A stretch of DNA of 64,000 nucleotides from Billgrantia campisalis (GTDB taxonomy: Bacteria > Pseudomonadota > Gammaproteobacteria > Pseudomonadales > Halomonadaceae), in contig NZ_JABFUC010000002.1 of NCBI RefSeq assembly GCF_022341425.1, positions 248,001 through 312,000 of the forward strand, read 5' to 3'. The first letter of the stretch is position 1. Each line of letters starts with the position of its first letter. The notes under the pieces are model-generated. The model had not been told where the DNA came from and did not search any database. It saw only the letters and a program-made list of their open reading frames with translations. Positions 45,049-55,009 of this stretch are shown here, in pieces. The translations under genes were made by a program, and so were the position numbers.

Positions 45049-47015
45049 CAGCTTCCGTTGCACAGCTGCTGGCGCAGCTGCGCCTGTTGGACGAGTCCGA
45101 GCGCATCGAGGCTAAGCGCGGCCAGCAGTTCGGCAAGTCGATGCTGGAGACTATCTGTGCCTTCGCCAACGAGCCGGGCTTGAATGGTGGCTACCTGTTG
45201 CTGGGCGTCGCCGGTGATGGCCAGGGCCACTATCGTGTCGAAGGCGTTCCAGACCCGGATGCGCTACTGAACGACCTCCAGACCTCCTGTGCCTCGGTTT
45301 TCAATGTGCCGCTGCGGGTTCAGGCGGTGACAGAGTTCATCGAGGGTCAGCGGCTGGTCGTAATTCAGGTGCCGGAGGCGCGCCCAGCCGACAAGCCGAT
45401 CTATTTCAAGAAATCGGCGCTGCCCAAGGCCGCCTGGCGGCGTGGCCCCAACGGAGACTATCGCTGCAACGAGCATGATCTGGAGCTCCTCTATCAGCAG
45501 CGCGCCCAGGTCGAGTTCGACCGCTCGGTGCCACCCGGCGCACGCCGTGATGACATCGATCCGGATGCCATCAATGATTATCGTCGCGATCGCAGCAAGA
45601 TGAACCCCAGTGCTGAGGAACTCGGCTACAGCGACGATGAGCTGCTCGAGGCACTGGGAGCGGCAGTTTGGCAGCATGGCGAGCTGACGCCTACTCTGGC
45701 CGGCATCCTGCTGTTCGGTCGGCGCATGGCCATACGTCGGCTGATGCCTGCTCACCGGGTCGACTATATCCGTGTGACCGGGAAGGAGTGGATCGAGAAT
45801 CCCGATGAGCGTTTCACCACCCTCGACATGCGCGACACCCTGCCACGATTAGTCAACCGCGCCTCGGCCGCTGTGATGGATGATCTGCCCTCGGCCTTTC
45901 ACCTTCCCCAGGGCAGTATTCGGCGAGAAGATAAACCGCTGATTCCTGCCAAGGTGATACGAGAGGCGATCGTTAATGCAGTGATGCATCGCAACTATCG
46001 TGCCAACCAGCCTGTGCAGGTCATTCGGTTCAGCAACCGCATCGAGATACGAAACCCCGGCTACTCGCTCAAGCCGGCTGAGCAACTGGGCCAGCCCGGA
46101 AGCGCCTGGCGCAATCCCGTGGTGGCCACCGTGCTCCATGAGATTGGCTACGCGGAAACCAAAGGTAGTGGTATCCGCGTCATGCGACGGCAGATGGAGC
46201 AGGCGGGGCTGACGCCACCGGTCTTCGAGTCGGTGCGGAATGAAGATCGCTTCATGGCGACGCTGCTGTTTGTGCATTTCCTGGACGCTGAAGCGGTCGA
46301 ATGGCTAAAGCACTTCCGCCACTGGGCGCTTTCCGAGGAGGAGTGTCGTGCGCTGCTGTTCGTGAGGGAGACGGGGCGGATCACCAACGCCGACTATCGG
46401 GACCAGAACCGTGTCGATACCCTGGCGGCTAGCCAGCAGCTCACGCGCCTGCGAGATTTGAGTATTCTTCAGCAGGTGCCAAGAGGGGCCGCAACTTATT
46501 ACGTGCCTGGCGAGCACTTCCCTGATTCAGCGGGCGGTGCAGCTCTCCTTTGGGATAGCCAAGTCGGTTTGCCGCTGGAGGACGAGGCCCTGCCTGGCAA
46601 CCCCGGGAGCTTACCTCCGGAGTCAAGGAGCTTACCTCCGGAGTCAGGGAGCTTACCTCCAGAGTCAGGGAGCTTGCCTCCGGGGTCAGGGAGCTTACCT
46701 CCGGAGTCAGGGAGCTTATCTAGGAACTTGCTGGTGGCTGAGCTACCTGAATGGCTGGTTTCCCGTCTTGAGGCAATCGGACAGCGCTCACGAGATAAGC
46801 GTCGAGTACGTGAGGTGCTTCGAGCCCTGTGTGCCGAGCGGCCATATCGTGCGGCCGAGCTCGCTCTGCTACTGCAGCGAAATCAGGAATACCTGCAAAA
46901 AGAATATATTACACCGATGCGCCAGGAGGGTGAGCTGGTATATCGGTACCAGGATGATCCCAACCGGCCTGACCAAGCCTATGTGACGCCAGACGGCCCA
47001 AGGGAGGCCGAATGA
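45045..47015 (+). CDS. AlbA_2 (Schlafen-like) / GHKL-ATPase protein of restriction locus type
   Basis: This 656-residue protein has an N-terminal AlbA_2/Schlafen-type domain (SERIEAKRGQQFGKSMLETICAFANEPG, GGYLLLGV), a central HATPase_c_4-like segment (IREAIVNAVMHRNYRANQPV, NRIEIRNPG, ETKGSGIRVMRRQMEQAGL), a C-terminal winged-helix pair, and between them a linker of heptapeptide repeats (GSLPPES, about residues 521-557). Proteins of this build occur inside type I restriction loci and other defence islands. The exact function is unknown. An hsdS remnant precedes it. Confidence 0.82.
   Translation: MTASVAQLLAQLRLLDESERIEAKRGQQFGKSMLETICAFANEPGLNGGYLLLGVAGDGQGHYRVEGVPDPDALLNDLQTSCASVFNVPLRVQAVTEFIEGQRLVVIQVPEARPADKPIYFKKSALPKAAWRRGPNGDYRCNEHDLELLYQQRAQVEFDRSVPPGARRDDIDPDAINDYRRDRSKMNPSAEELGYSDDELLEALGAAVWQHGELTPTLAGILLFGRRMAIRRLMPAHRVDYIRVTGKEWIENPDERFTTLDMRDTLPRLVNRASAAVMDDLPSAFHLPQGSIRREDKPLIPAKVIREAIVNAVMHRNYRANQPVQVIRFSNRIEIRNPGYSLKPAEQLGQPGSAWRNPVVATVLHEIGYAETKGSGIRVMRRQMEQAGLTPPVFESVRNEDRFMATLLFVHFLDAEAVEWLKHFRHWALSEEECRALLFVRETGRITNADYRDQNRVDTLAASQQLTRLRDLSILQQVPRGAATYYVPGEHFPDSAGGAALLWDSQVGLPLEDEALPGNPGSLPPESRSLPPESGSLPPESGSLPPGSGSLPPESGSLSRNLLVAELPEWLVSRLEAIGQRSRDKRRVREVLRALCAERPYRAAELALLLQRNQEYLQKEYITPMRQEGELVYRYQDDPNRPDQAYVTPDGPREAE
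46605..46718 (+). repeat. in-frame 21-bp tandem repeat
   Basis: Five copies of a 21-base unit (gggagcttacctccggag plus tca) with few substitutions and a partial sixth encode (G/R)SLPPES repeats. The length is a multiple of three, so copy-number change keeps the frame. Confidence 0.95.
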
Positions 47016-47092
47016 ACACCGCAAACGTGTGCCTCCAGGGTTTGGAACTTCTGCTCTCCCTGCGCGATGGCCGCGTGAGCTATGGCAACTAG
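47012..47092 (+). pseudogene. truncated ORF after the AlbA_2 gene
   Basis: A good RBS (GGGAGG) precedes an ATG that overlaps the AlbA_2 stop (ATGA). The frame then stops after 26 codons (MNTANVCLQGLELLLSLRDG...). This looks like the start of a lost next gene of the operon. In type I loci hsdR could stand here, but that identity is not shown. Confidence 0.5.
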
Positions 47093-47171
47093 CATGCGGA
47101 CGTGTACGCAGCGTCTCCGAGGAGTTGGCATCATCGCTGGCGACTACAGCGGTCGCCATCAGCACAACGAA

Positions 47172-47200
47172 CGCCGCCGTGTCGAGGCGACACGGCGGCG
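47172..47200. terminator. hairpin terminator at the serA end
   Basis: Perfect 13-bp stem CGCCGCCGTGTCG/CGACACGGCGGCG with a 3-base loop, 37 bases beyond the serA stop. T-poor on both sides, but very stable. Confidence 0.7.
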
Positions 47201-47236
47201 TTGGCGTGCTCGGCCCGGCCAGGGGCCGCTGAGCCT

Positions 47237-48487
47237 TCACTCCTCGAAATTGGTCTCGGAGTAGAGCACCCGCACGCGCAAGGTGTGCTCGACGTGGCGC
47301 AGGGCGTCCAGCGCCTGGGGGCCGTAGGCCTTGTCGACATCGATGACCACGTAGCCGACCTTGTCGTTGGTCTGCAGGTACTGGCCGGAGATGTTGATGT
47401 TGTTCTCCGACAGCACCCGGTTGATCTCGGAAAGGACGCCGGGCACGTTGTCGTGGATGTGCAGCAGGCGGTGCTTGTCCGGGTGGGCCGGCAGCGCGAC
47501 CTCGGGGAAGTTGACCGAGGTGACGGTGGTGCCGTTGTCGGAGTAGGTGACCAGCTTCTCGGAGACCTCGATGCCGATGTTCTCCTGGGCCTCCAGGGTC
47601 GAGCCGCCGATGTGCGGGGTGAGGATGACGTTGTCCAGGCCGCGCAGGGGGCTGACGAACTCCTCCTCGTTGCCCTTGGGCTCCACCGGGAAGACGTCGA
47701 TGGCCGCGCCGTACAGGCGTTGGGCCTTGAGTGCCTCGGCCAGGTCCTCGATCACCACCACGCTGCCGCGGGAGGCGTTGATCAGGATGCCACTGGGCTT
47801 CATCAGCGCCAGCTGTTCGGCGCCAATCATCCACTTGGTGGAGGCCAGCTCCGGCACGTGCAGGCTGACCACGTCGGCGCGGGCCAGCAGCTCCTCGAGG
47901 CTCGCCACCTGGTTGGCGTTGCCCATGCCGAGCTTGGTCACCACGTCGTAGTAGATGACGTTGAAGCCCAGCGACTCGGCCAGCACCGAGAGCTGGGCGC
48001 CGATGTTGCCGTAGCCGACGATGCCGAGGGTCTTGCCGCGGGCCTCGTGGGAGTTCTTGGCGCTCTTCAGCCAGCCGCCCTGATGCGCACGGGCATTCTT
48101 CTGGGGAATGCCGCGCAGCAGCATGATCGCCTCGGCCAACACCAGCTCGGCCACCGAGCGGGTGTTGGAGTAGGGGGCGTTGAACACCGGGATACCGCGT
48201 GTCAGGGCGGCGGTGAGGTCGACCTGGTTGGTGCCGATGCAGAAGCAGCCGACGGCGACGAGCTTCTCCGCTGCCTCGAAGACCCGGGCATTGAGCTGGG
48301 TGCGGGAGCGAATGCCGAGGAAGTGGACGTCGCGGATCTTCTCGCGCAGCGTCGCCTCGTCGAGCGAGGTCGGCAGATGCTCGATGTTGGTGTAACCGGC
48401 GTTCAGGAAATTGTCCACCGCGCTCTGGTGGACGCCCTCGAGCAGCAGGATCTTGATCTTGCTCTTGTCCAGGGACGTTTTGGCCAT
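47237..48487 (-). CDS. serA: D-3-phosphoglycerate dehydrogenase
   Basis: This 416-residue enzyme makes 3-phosphohydroxypyruvate, the first step of serine synthesis. NAD loop LGIVGYGNIGAQLSVLAESLG, the substrate/NAD signature segments LHVPELASTKWMIGAEQLALM and ILINASRGSVVVIEDLA, catalytic His in NVILTPHIGGSTLEAQENIG, and a C-terminal ACT domain (HIHDNVPGVLSEINRVLSE). Length matches the gammaproteobacterial type with serine feedback. It is divergent from xseB. Confidence 0.97.
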   Translation of the reverse strand: MAKTSLDKSKIKILLLEGVHQSAVDNFLNAGYTNIEHLPTSLDEATLREKIRDVHFLGIRSRTQLNARVFEAAEKLVAVGCFCIGTNQVDLTAALTRGIPVFNAPYSNTRSVAELVLAEAIMLLRGIPQKNARAHQGGWLKSAKNSHEARGKTLGIVGYGNIGAQLSVLAESLGFNVIYYDVVTKLGMGNANQVASLEELLARADVVSLHVPELASTKWMIGAEQLALMKPSGILINASRGSVVVIEDLAEALKAQRLYGAAIDVFPVEPKGNEEEFVSPLRGLDNVILTPHIGGSTLEAQENIGIEVSEKLVTYSDNGTTVTSVNFPEVALPAHPDKHRLLHIHDNVPGVLSEINRVLSENNINISGQYLQTNDKVGYVVIDVDKAYGPQALDALRHVEHTLRVRVLYSETNFEE

Positions 48488-48655
48488 GGTCGAATCAACC
48501 CCTTGGTGTGGTGCGAGCCGTGCTGGATCAGGTGGGAAAACAGGGCGCTTATGGTAGCACAGTGGGGCGTCGGGAAGATGAAAATGCTGCGCTGCGAAGA
48601 TGAACGCGCTGCACCTTGGTCGACGCTAGGCAGACGACCCCCGGGGGGGAGCGTG

Positions 48656-48661
48656 TATACT
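48656..48661 (+). promoter_or_regulatory. candidate -10 box of the xseB-ispA-dxs operon
   Basis: TATACT lies 38 bases before the xseB ATG. No good -35 is visible. A TATAC...GTATA dyad surrounds it. Confidence 0.4.
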
Positions 48662-48698
48662 GTGGCCCCTGTATATATCGGCGACGGGCACGAGACCC

Positions 48699-48992
48699 AT
48701 GGCAGAGCGTGACGAGCAACCCACCGAGTCGACGACCAGCGAGACGGCCGCCGTCGACTTCGCCACCACCGTCGAGCGCCTCGAGCAGCTGGTGGAGCGG
48801 CTGGAGTCCGGCGAACTCTCGCTGGAAGGGTCGCTTGCCGCCTTCGAGCAGGGAGTGCGCCTGACCCGCGATGCCCAGCGGCGGCTGGACGAAGCCGAAC
48901 TGCGGGTGCGCACCCTGATCGAGCGCCCCGATGGCGGCATCGATCTCGATCCCTTCAGCACGCCATCGGCGGAGGATGATAGTGAACGCTGA
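48699..48992 (+). CDS. xseB: exodeoxyribonuclease VII small subunit
   Basis: This 97-residue helical protein has the signature [36 protein letters not shown]. It binds the large subunit XseA, encoded elsewhere, to form the single-strand exonuclease. It overlaps ispA, as is usual in this conserved operon. Confidence 0.95.
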   Translation: MAERDEQPTESTTSETAAVDFATTVERLEQLVERLESGELSLEGSLAAFEQGVRLTRDAQRRLDEAELRVRTLIERPDGGIDLDPFSTPSAEDDSER

Positions 48993-49866
48993 CTCACTGG
49001 CGGCGCGCCTGGCCGCCGACCGTGCCCGGGTGGACGCCTGCCTTGCCGCGCTGTTCGAGGGGCGCACCGCACCCGGGGTGCGGCTCGAGGCGGCGATGCG
49101 CCATGGCCTGCTGGTGGGGGGCAAGCGACTGCGTCCGGTGCTGGTCTACCTGGCCGGTCGCGCCCTGGGGGCCACCGATGAGCGGCTGGATGCGCCCGCT
49201 GCCGCCGTTGAGCTGATCCACGCCTACTCGCTGGTGCACGACGACCTGCCGGCCATGGACGACGACGACCTGCGCCGCGGCCAGCCCACGGTGCATCGCG
49301 CCTTTGATGAGGCCACCGCGATTCTCGCCGGGGATGCCCTGCAGACCCTGGCCTTCGAGCTGCTGGCCCGCGCCGAGCACCCGCGGCTGCCGGCACTGAT
49401 GCTGACCCTGGCCGAAGCCGCCGGCCGCGACGGCATGGTGGGCGGGCAGGCGCTGGATCTGGCCGCGGTGGGGGGGCACCCGGACGTCGCGGCGCTGGCG
49501 ACCATGCATGCCCACAAGACCGGGGCGTTGATCCGCGCGGCGGTGCGCATGGGAGCGCTGACCGCGGTGGCCGAGGACGACCCCCGAGTGGCGGCGCTGG
49601 ATGCCTATGCGCGCGCCATCGGCCTGGCTTTCCAGATCCACGACGACGTGCTCGATGTGACCGGCGATGCCGATACCCTGGGCAAGGCGTCGGGGGCCGA
49701 TGCGGCCCGGAACAAGCCGACCTACCCCAGCCTGCTGGGACTCGACGGCGCTCGTGCCCGGGCCGGCGAGCTGGTCGACGAGGCAGTCGCGGCCTTGGCG
49801 CCGCTCGGCGATACCCACGCGCCGCTGGCCGAACTGGCCCGCTACATGATCGAACGTGACCACTGA
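48982..49866 (+). CDS. ispA: farnesyl diphosphate synthase
   Basis: About 294 residues. The two Asp-rich motifs of short-chain prenyl transferases are present: [21 protein letters not shown] and [11 protein letters not shown], plus [12 protein letters not shown]. It condenses IPP and DMAPP/GPP to FPP. GGAGG at 48971-48975 is adjacent to an ATG at 48976 but properly spaced from GTG 48982, so I prefer the GTG start. It overlaps xseB by 11 bases and precedes dxs. Confidence 0.93.
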   Translation: MNADSLAARLAADRARVDACLAALFEGRTAPGVRLEAAMRHGLLVGGKRLRPVLVYLAGRALGATDERLDAPAAAVELIHAYSLVHDDLPAMDDDDLRRGQPTVHRAFDEATAILAGDALQTLAFELLARAEHPRLPALMLTLAEAAGRDGMVGGQALDLAAVGGHPDVAALATMHAHKTGALIRAAVRMGALTAVAEDDPRVAALDAYARAIGLAFQIHDDVLDVTGDADTLGKASGADAARNKPTYPSLLGLDGARARAGELVDEAVAALAPLGDTHAPLAELARYMIERDH

Positions 49867-49894
49867 TGCGCTTCCCTGACAGACAGATGCCCAC

Positions 49895-51823
49895 ATGAAG
49901 CTCTACGACGACATTCCCGCCGAGCGCCCGGCCACGCCGCTGCTCGACACCCTGGACACGCCGGCCGCGCTGCGGGCCATGAACGCCGGCCAGCTGGCGC
50001 AGGTGGCCGACGAACTGCGTGCCTACCTGCTCTACAGCGTGGGGGTCTCCGGCGGCCACTTCGGCGCCGGCCTGGGGGTAGTGGAGCTCACCGTGGCCCT
50101 GCATCATGCCCTGGAGACGCCCCGCGACCGGCTGGTATGGGACGTGGGCCACCAGGCCTATCCGCACAAGATTCTCACCGGCCGCCGCGAGGCGATGACC
50201 AGCATTCGCCAGTACGGTGGGCTGGCCGCCTTCCCGCGGCGCGCCGAATCCGAGTACGACACCTTCGGCGTGGGCCACTCCAGCACCTCGATCTCGGCGG
50301 CGCTGGGCATGGCCCTGGCGGCCCGCACCGGTGGCGAGCGGCGCCGGGTCTGCGCGGTGATCGGCGACGGTGCCCTGACCGCCGGCATGGCTTTCGAGGC
50401 GCTGGCCCACGCCGGCCACGTGGACGCCAACCTGCTGGTGGTACTCAACGACAACGAGATGTCGATCTCCGAGAACGTCGGCGGCATCGCCAGCTACCTG
50501 GCCAGTATCCTGGCCAGCAAGCCCTATCTGGCCATGCGCGAGGAGGGCAAGAAGGTGCTGGCGCACCTGCCGGGGGCCCTGGAGCTGGCGCGGCGCACCG
50601 AGGAGCACATGAAGGGCATGGTCAGTCCGGCCACGCTGTTCGAGGAGATGGGCTTCAACTATATCGGCCCCCTCGACGGCCACGACCTGCCGACCCTGGT
50701 GCAGACGCTGCGCAATATCCGCGACCTGGAGGGCCCTCAGTTCCTGCACGTCAAGACCCGCAAGGGGCGCGGCTTCCTGCCCGCCGAGGCCGACCCCATC
50801 GGCTATCACGCCATCACGAAGTTGGAAAAGAGTGAGCCGGAGAAGAACGGCGAAGCCCCGCCACCGCTCAAGCCCCAGGCACCGGCCAAGAAAAAAGCCC
50901 CCAAGTATTGCAACGTCTTCGGCGACTGGCTGTGCGACATGGCCGCCGTCGACGAGCGGCTGATCGGCATCACCCCGGCCATGCGCGAGGGCTCCGACCT
51001 GATCCGCTTTTCCCGGGAGTACCCGGAGCGCTACTTCGATGTGGCCATCGCCGAGCAGCACGCGGTGACGCTCGCCGCCGGCATGGCCTGCGAGAGCGCC
51101 AAGCCGGTGGTGGCGATCTACTCCACCTTCCTGCAGCGCGGCTACGACCAGCTGATCCACGACGTGGCGGTGCAACATCTCGATGTGACCTTCGCCATCG
51201 ACCGCGCCGGCGTGGTGGGCGAGGACGGCCCGACCCACCACGGCAGCCTGGATCTTTCCTACCTGCGCTGCGTGCCGGGCCTGGTGGTGCTGGCCCCTGC
51301 CGACGAGGCCGAGTGCCGAGCCATGCTCAGCGCCGCCTACCACCACCCCGGTCCCGCCGCGGTGCGCTATCCCCGCGGCAGCGGGCCCGGCGCCGCGATT
51401 CCCGGCCACCTGGAGCCCCTTCCCATCGGCAAGGCGCAGCATCGCCGCAAGGCCGGTGGCGACAGTGGCCGCGTCGCGCTGCTGGCCTTCGGCAGCCTCA
51501 ACGGTCCCGCGGCGGCCGTGGCCGAGGCGCTGGATGCCACCCATATCAACATGCGCTCCATCAAGCCCCTGGACCGGGAGACGGTCCTGGCCGCCGCCGC
51601 CGAGCACGACCTGCTGGTGACGCTGGAGGAAAACGTGGTGGCCGGCGGCGCCGGCAGCGCCGTGGGCGAGCTGCTGGCCGCCGAGGGCGTGTCGGTGTCG
51701 CTGCTTCAGCTGGGCCTGCCCGACGCCTTCGTCGAGCACGGCAAGCCGGCGGAACTGCTCTCCGAGTGCGGGCTGGACGCCGCCGGTATCGAGGCGGCGA
51801 TCCGAGCCCGGCTGGGCGAGTGA
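49895..51823 (+). CDS. dxs: 1-deoxy-D-xylulose-5-phosphate synthase
   Basis: This 642-residue ThDP enzyme performs the first step of the MEP isoprenoid pathway. ThDP/Mg motif [20 protein letters not shown] ending in LNDNEMSIS, the transketolase-type central part with [15 protein letters not shown], and a C-terminal domain ([18 protein letters not shown]). A Lys/Pro-rich linker (about residues 315-330) separates domains. It follows ispA by 28 bases and ends 9 bases from the convergent ribA. Confidence 0.97.
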   Translation: MKLYDDIPAERPATPLLDTLDTPAALRAMNAGQLAQVADELRAYLLYSVGVSGGHFGAGLGVVELTVALHHALETPRDRLVWDVGHQAYPHKILTGRREAMTSIRQYGGLAAFPRRAESEYDTFGVGHSSTSISAALGMALAARTGGERRRVCAVIGDGALTAGMAFEALAHAGHVDANLLVVLNDNEMSISENVGGIASYLASILASKPYLAMREEGKKVLAHLPGALELARRTEEHMKGMVSPATLFEEMGFNYIGPLDGHDLPTLVQTLRNIRDLEGPQFLHVKTRKGRGFLPAEADPIGYHAITKLEKSEPEKNGEAPPPLKPQAPAKKKAPKYCNVFGDWLCDMAAVDERLIGITPAMREGSDLIRFSREYPERYFDVAIAEQHAVTLAAGMACESAKPVVAIYSTFLQRGYDQLIHDVAVQHLDVTFAIDRAGVVGEDGPTHHGSLDLSYLRCVPGLVVLAPADEAECRAMLSAAYHHPGPAAVRYPRGSGPGAAIPGHLEPLPIGKAQHRRKAGGDSGRVALLAFGSLNGPAAAVAEALDATHINMRSIKPLDRETVLAAAAEHDLLVTLEENVVAGGAGSAVGELLAAEGVSVSLLQLGLPDAFVEHGKPAELLSECGLDAAGIEAAIRARLGE

Positions 51824-51832
51824 GAACGTGTT

Positions 51833-52468
51833 TCAGCCCTTGCGCTCGATATCCACATCGCTGGCCTGGGTGAAGTCGCCCAGCGCCATCATGTGGCCGA
51901 GCTTGCCGGCCTTGGTGGAGAGGTACTGCTCGTTGTGGGGGTTAAGACCGGTGGTCAGCGGCACCCGCTCGACGATGTTGACGCCGGCCTGGGTCAGGGC
52001 ATCGACCTTGCGCGGGTTGTTGGTCATCAACCGCAGGCCGGCGATGCCGAGGTGCTCGAGCATCGGCACGCAGAGGTCGTAGCGGCGCAGGTCGGCGCCG
52101 AAGCCGAGCTGCTCGTTGGCCTCCACGGTGTCGGCCCCCTGGTCCTGCAGGTGATAGGCGCGGATCTTGTTGAGCAGGCCGATGCCGCGGCCCTCCTGGC
52201 GTAGGTAGAGCAGCACGCCGCGCCCCTCATCGGCGATGCGCTTGAGCGCTTCCTGCAGCTGGTAGCCGCAGTCGCAGCGCATCGAGAACAGCGCGTCTCC
52301 GGTCAGGCATTCGGAGTGCACCCGCCCCAGCACCGGCGCGCCGTCGGCCACGTCGCCCAGGGTCAGGGCGATATGGTCCTTGCCGGTGGCCTCGTCCTCG
52401 AAGCCGTGCATGGTGAAGGTGGCCCAGGGCGTGGGCAGCCGGGAGGCGGCGATGAATCGAATCGTCAC
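51833..52468 (-). CDS. ribA: GTP cyclohydrolase II
   Basis: This 211-residue enzyme opens GTP for riboflavin synthesis. Zinc ligands are in [20 protein letters not shown] and the catalytic loop in [20 protein letters not shown]. The start is GTG at 52468 with AGG upstream; the apparent long ORF above it is a shadow of hemE. It is the stand-alone RibA, not fused to RibB. No FMN riboswitch is visible. Confidence 0.95.
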   Translation of the reverse strand: MTIRFIAASRLPTPWATFTMHGFEDEATGKDHIALTLGDVADGAPVLGRVHSECLTGDALFSMRCDCGYQLQEALKRIADEGRGVLLYLRQEGRGIGLLNKIRAYHLQDQGADTVEANEQLGFGADLRRYDLCVPMLEHLGIAGLRLMTNNPRKVDALTQAGVNIVERVPLTTGLNPHNEQYLSTKAGKLGHMMALGDFTQASDVDIERKG

Positions 52469-52602
52469 GGGGTACCTCGGTGATGAACCACGGCGGTGCC
52501 GGAGATGAAGGCGCATTCTATCAGGAACCTCGCCCGCGCTCACGACTGCCTCTCGGTCAGGACCTTGGCCTCGGTCAAGCCGAGCGCCAAACGATGCGCT
52601 AC

Positions 52603-52616
52603 AATGTCGCGACATT
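52603..52616 (+). promoter_or_regulatory. 14-bp palindrome at the hemE promoter
   Basis: AATGTCGCGACATT is a perfect palindrome overlapping TACAAT (52600-52605), a plausible -10 of hemE, 21 bases before its ATG. No regulator can be named. Confidence 0.45.
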
Positions 52617-52636
52617 TCCTGTGGATGACCGCCTGC

Positions 52637-53719
52637 ATGGAACTCAAGAACGATCGCTTTCTGCGCGCCCTGGCGCGTCAACCGGTAGACCGCACCCCGG
52701 TGTGGATGATGCGTCAAGCCGGCCGCTACCTGCCGGAGTATCGCGCCACCCGCGCCGAGGCCGGCGATTTCATGGACCTGTGCCGCCATCAGGACCTGGC
52801 CTGCGAGGTGACCCTGCAGCCGCTGGAGCGCTATCCGCTGGATGCCGCCATCCTGTTCTCGGATATCCTCACCATCCCCGATGCCATGGGGCTGGGGCTC
52901 TACTTCGAGACCGGCGAGGGGCCGAAATTCCGCAAGCCGGTGCGCACCGCGGCCGAGGTCGCGGCGCTCAAGGTGCCGGATGCCGAGCGCGACCTGGACT
53001 ACGTGATGCGCGCCGTCTCGACCATTCGCCGCGAGCTGAACGGCCGCGTGCCGCTGATCGGCTTCTCCGGCAGCCCCTGGACGCTGGCCACCTATATGGT
53101 CGAGGGCAGCTCGAGCAAGGACTTCCGCCATGTGAAGACCATGCTCTACGACACGCCCAGCGTGATGCACGAGCTGCTCGATACCCTGGCCAGCGCGGTC
53201 ACCGACTACCTCAACGCCCAGATTCGCGCCGGCGCCCAGGCGGTGCAGATCTTTGACACCTGGGGCGGGGCGCTCTCCACGCCGGCCTATCTGGAGTTCT
53301 CGCTGCGCTACATGGAGCAGATCGTCGCCGGGCTGATTCGCGAGCATGACGGCCGCCGGGTGCCGGTGATCCTGTTCACCAAGAACGGCGGTCAGTGGCT
53401 CGAGGACATCGCCCTGGCGGGCCCGGATGCGGTGGGCCTGGACTGGTCCACCGAGCTCTCCGACGCCCGTGCCCGGGTGGGCCACAAGGTGGCGCTGCAG
53501 GGCAACCTGGACCCCAACGTGCTGTTCGCCCGGCCCGCGGCCATCCGTGCCGAGGTGGCCCGCATCCTCGACAGCTACGGGCATGGCCCGGGGCATGTGT
53601 TCAACCTGGGGCACGGTATCAGCCAGTTCACCGACCCGGATCGCGTCACCGCCTTCATGGAGGCGCTGCACGAGCTGAGCCCCAGGTATCATCGCGCCAT
53701 CCAGCACCAGCATGCCTGA
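52637..53719 (+). CDS. hemE: uroporphyrinogen decarboxylase
   Basis: This 360-residue TIM-barrel enzyme decarboxylates uroporphyrinogen III to coproporphyrinogen III in haem synthesis. The N-terminal signature [18 protein letters not shown] and the second signature [16 protein letters not shown] are intact, as is FDTWGGALS. The ORF extends 47 codons upstream; [12 protein letters not shown] is the family start. The downstream VanZ-type gene overlaps it by 8 bases. Haem supply matters for the cytochromes at the end of the window. Confidence 0.96.
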   Translation: MELKNDRFLRALARQPVDRTPVWMMRQAGRYLPEYRATRAEAGDFMDLCRHQDLACEVTLQPLERYPLDAAILFSDILTIPDAMGLGLYFETGEGPKFRKPVRTAAEVAALKVPDAERDLDYVMRAVSTIRRELNGRVPLIGFSGSPWTLATYMVEGSSSKDFRHVKTMLYDTPSVMHELLDTLASAVTDYLNAQIRAGAQAVQIFDTWGGALSTPAYLEFSLRYMEQIVAGLIREHDGRRVPVILFTKNGGQWLEDIALAGPDAVGLDWSTELSDARARVGHKVALQGNLDPNVLFARPAAIRAEVARILDSYGHGPGHVFNLGHGISQFTDPDRVTAFMEALHELSPRYHRAIQHQHA

Positions 53720-54113
53720 GACGCCGGGCTTCTGGCGAAGGCTCTGGTATTGGTGTGACAGCAGTGACCGGCACCGCCTGTGGGCGGTGCTGGCCGTCGT
53801 GGCGGCGCTGCTGATCGCCGTGGGCAGCCTGACCCCGGGCAGCGAGATGCCCGAGACCCTGCCCTGGGACAAGTTCAACCACTTCGTCGGCTACGGCGGC
53901 CTCGCGGGTCTGGCCGGGCTCGCCGGGGTGAGGCTGCCCATCGCCTTTGTCGGCGTGGTGCTCTACGGCATCGTCATCGAGTATCTGCAGATTCCGGTGC
54001 CGGGCCGCAGCGGCGGCGACTGGGCCGATATCTTCGCCAATACCCTGGGCGCGGGCACGGCCGCGCTGGTGCTCTACGCCCTACGCCACCACAGGGCCGG
54101 TCGGCGGGACTGA
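53712..54113 (+). CDS. VanZ-like membrane protein
   Basis: This 133-residue protein has three or four hydrophobic helices and the VanZ-type pattern [19 protein letters not shown], then [27 protein letters not shown]. Such proteins are widespread small membrane proteins of unknown role; the namesake is from a glycopeptide-resistance cluster. It is coupled to hemE. Confidence 0.8.
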   Translation: MPETPGFWRRLWYWCDSSDRHRLWAVLAVVAALLIAVGSLTPGSEMPETLPWDKFNHFVGYGGLAGLAGLAGVRLPIAFVGVVLYGIVIEYLQIPVPGRSGGDWADIFANTLGAGTAALVLYALRHHRAGRRD

Positions 54114-54150
54114 CCGCCACGACCCGCCTTGCGCCTTCTCCCAGCACGAT

Positions 54151-54185
54151 CGGCGCCCCGTCACCGCAAAGGTGGCGGGGCGCCG
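54151..54185. terminator. strong hairpin between the VanZ-like and cyclophilin genes
   Basis: A 15-bp near-perfect stem (CGGCGCCCCGTCACC with its partner) around a GCAAA loop lies between convergent genes. It is likely bidirectional. Confidence 0.8.
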
Positions 54186-54221
54186 CTGTGTCGGCGTGGC
54201 CGCTCGGCTACGGCAACTGGG

Positions 54222-54794
54222 TTAGGGCAGTTCGGCGCGCTCGATGATCACTGGGGTCTCCGGGGCGTCCTGGAAGGGCCCCTGGGTGCGCGTCGGTACC
54301 TGACGGATGGCGTCGACCACCTCCATGCCGTCCACCACCTGGCCGAAGACCGCATAGCCCCAGGTCTGGCCGGACTGCTTGCTCTGGTGGTCGAGGAAGG
54401 CGTTGTCGGCGACGTTGATGAAGAACTGGGCGGTGGCGGAGTGGGGGGCACCGGTGCGCGCCATGGCCAGGGTGCCGCGCTCGTTGGCAAGGCCGTTGTC
54501 GGCCTCGTTGGTGATCGGGTCGCGGGTGGGCTTCTGGCGGAAGTCCTCGTCGAAGCCGCCGCCCTGGATCATGAAGCCGTCGATCACGCGGTGGAAGAGG
54601 GTGCCGTCGTAGTGGCCCTCCTGCACGTAGATCAGGAAGTTGTTGACGCTCTCCGGGGCCTTCTCCTGGAACAACTCGATGGCGATGGGGCCATGGTTGG
54701 TGTGCAGGATGACGTCGGCATCGACGTTGTCGGCCTGGGCGGCGAGCGGCAGGGTGCCGGCCACGCAAAGGGTCAGCAGGGTACGTTTCAGCAC
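54222..54794 (-). CDS. periplasmic peptidyl-prolyl cis-trans isomerase (cyclophilin)
   Basis: About 190 residues with a signal peptide (VLKRTLLTLCVAGTLPLAAQA). The cyclophilin core TLFHRVIDGFMIQGGGFDED (catalytic Arg, Phe and Gln) and AMARTGAPHSATAQFFINV are complete. It speeds up proline isomerisation during folding of exported proteins (PpiA type). Start is a GTG at 54794 preceded by AGGAG; the ATG at 54863 lacks an RBS. It diverges from the ccm genes. Confidence 0.9.
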   Translation of the reverse strand: MLKRTLLTLCVAGTLPLAAQADNVDADVILHTNHGPIAIELFQEKAPESVNNFLIYVQEGHYDGTLFHRVIDGFMIQGGGFDEDFRQKPTRDPITNEADNGLANERGTLAMARTGAPHSATAQFFINVADNAFLDHQSKQSGQTWGYAVFGQVVDGMEVVDAIRQVPTRTQGPFQDAPETPVIIERAELP

Positions 54795-54904
54795 GGTGGG
54801 CTCCTGTAAGGATGGATAGGCTGCCAGCTTAAGCGCTCCGGGCGGCGCTGTCAGGCATCGCATAGCAGGGATCGGCGCTGCGACATCCGGCCACGGGGGA
54901 TTGT

Positions 54905-54918
54905 TTGACGTGGGTCAG
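54905..54918. promoter_or_regulatory. FNR/DNR-type box upstream of ccmF
   Basis: TTGAC-GTGG-GTCAG differs from the TTGAC-N4-GTCAA consensus by one base. It lies about 340 bases before ccmF, so it would need a long leader. Confidence 0.5.
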
Positions 54919-55009
54919 AAGTGACCGGAGTAAAGAAGTATCCCGTATGGATTTTATGCGGCTTTCCCCGGACCATCCCAGTCATGCAGGTCGAGTCGGC
55001 GGCTTTCCG

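Noticed and set aside
46605..46718. CRISPR-like array
   Set aside because: The 21-base units are contiguous, without spacers, and lie in frame inside a coding gene.
52469..53878. Extension of ribA into a 681-residue minus-strand ORF
   Set aside because: The upstream part is the antisense shadow of hemE; the GTG at 52468 gives a normal-length RibA.
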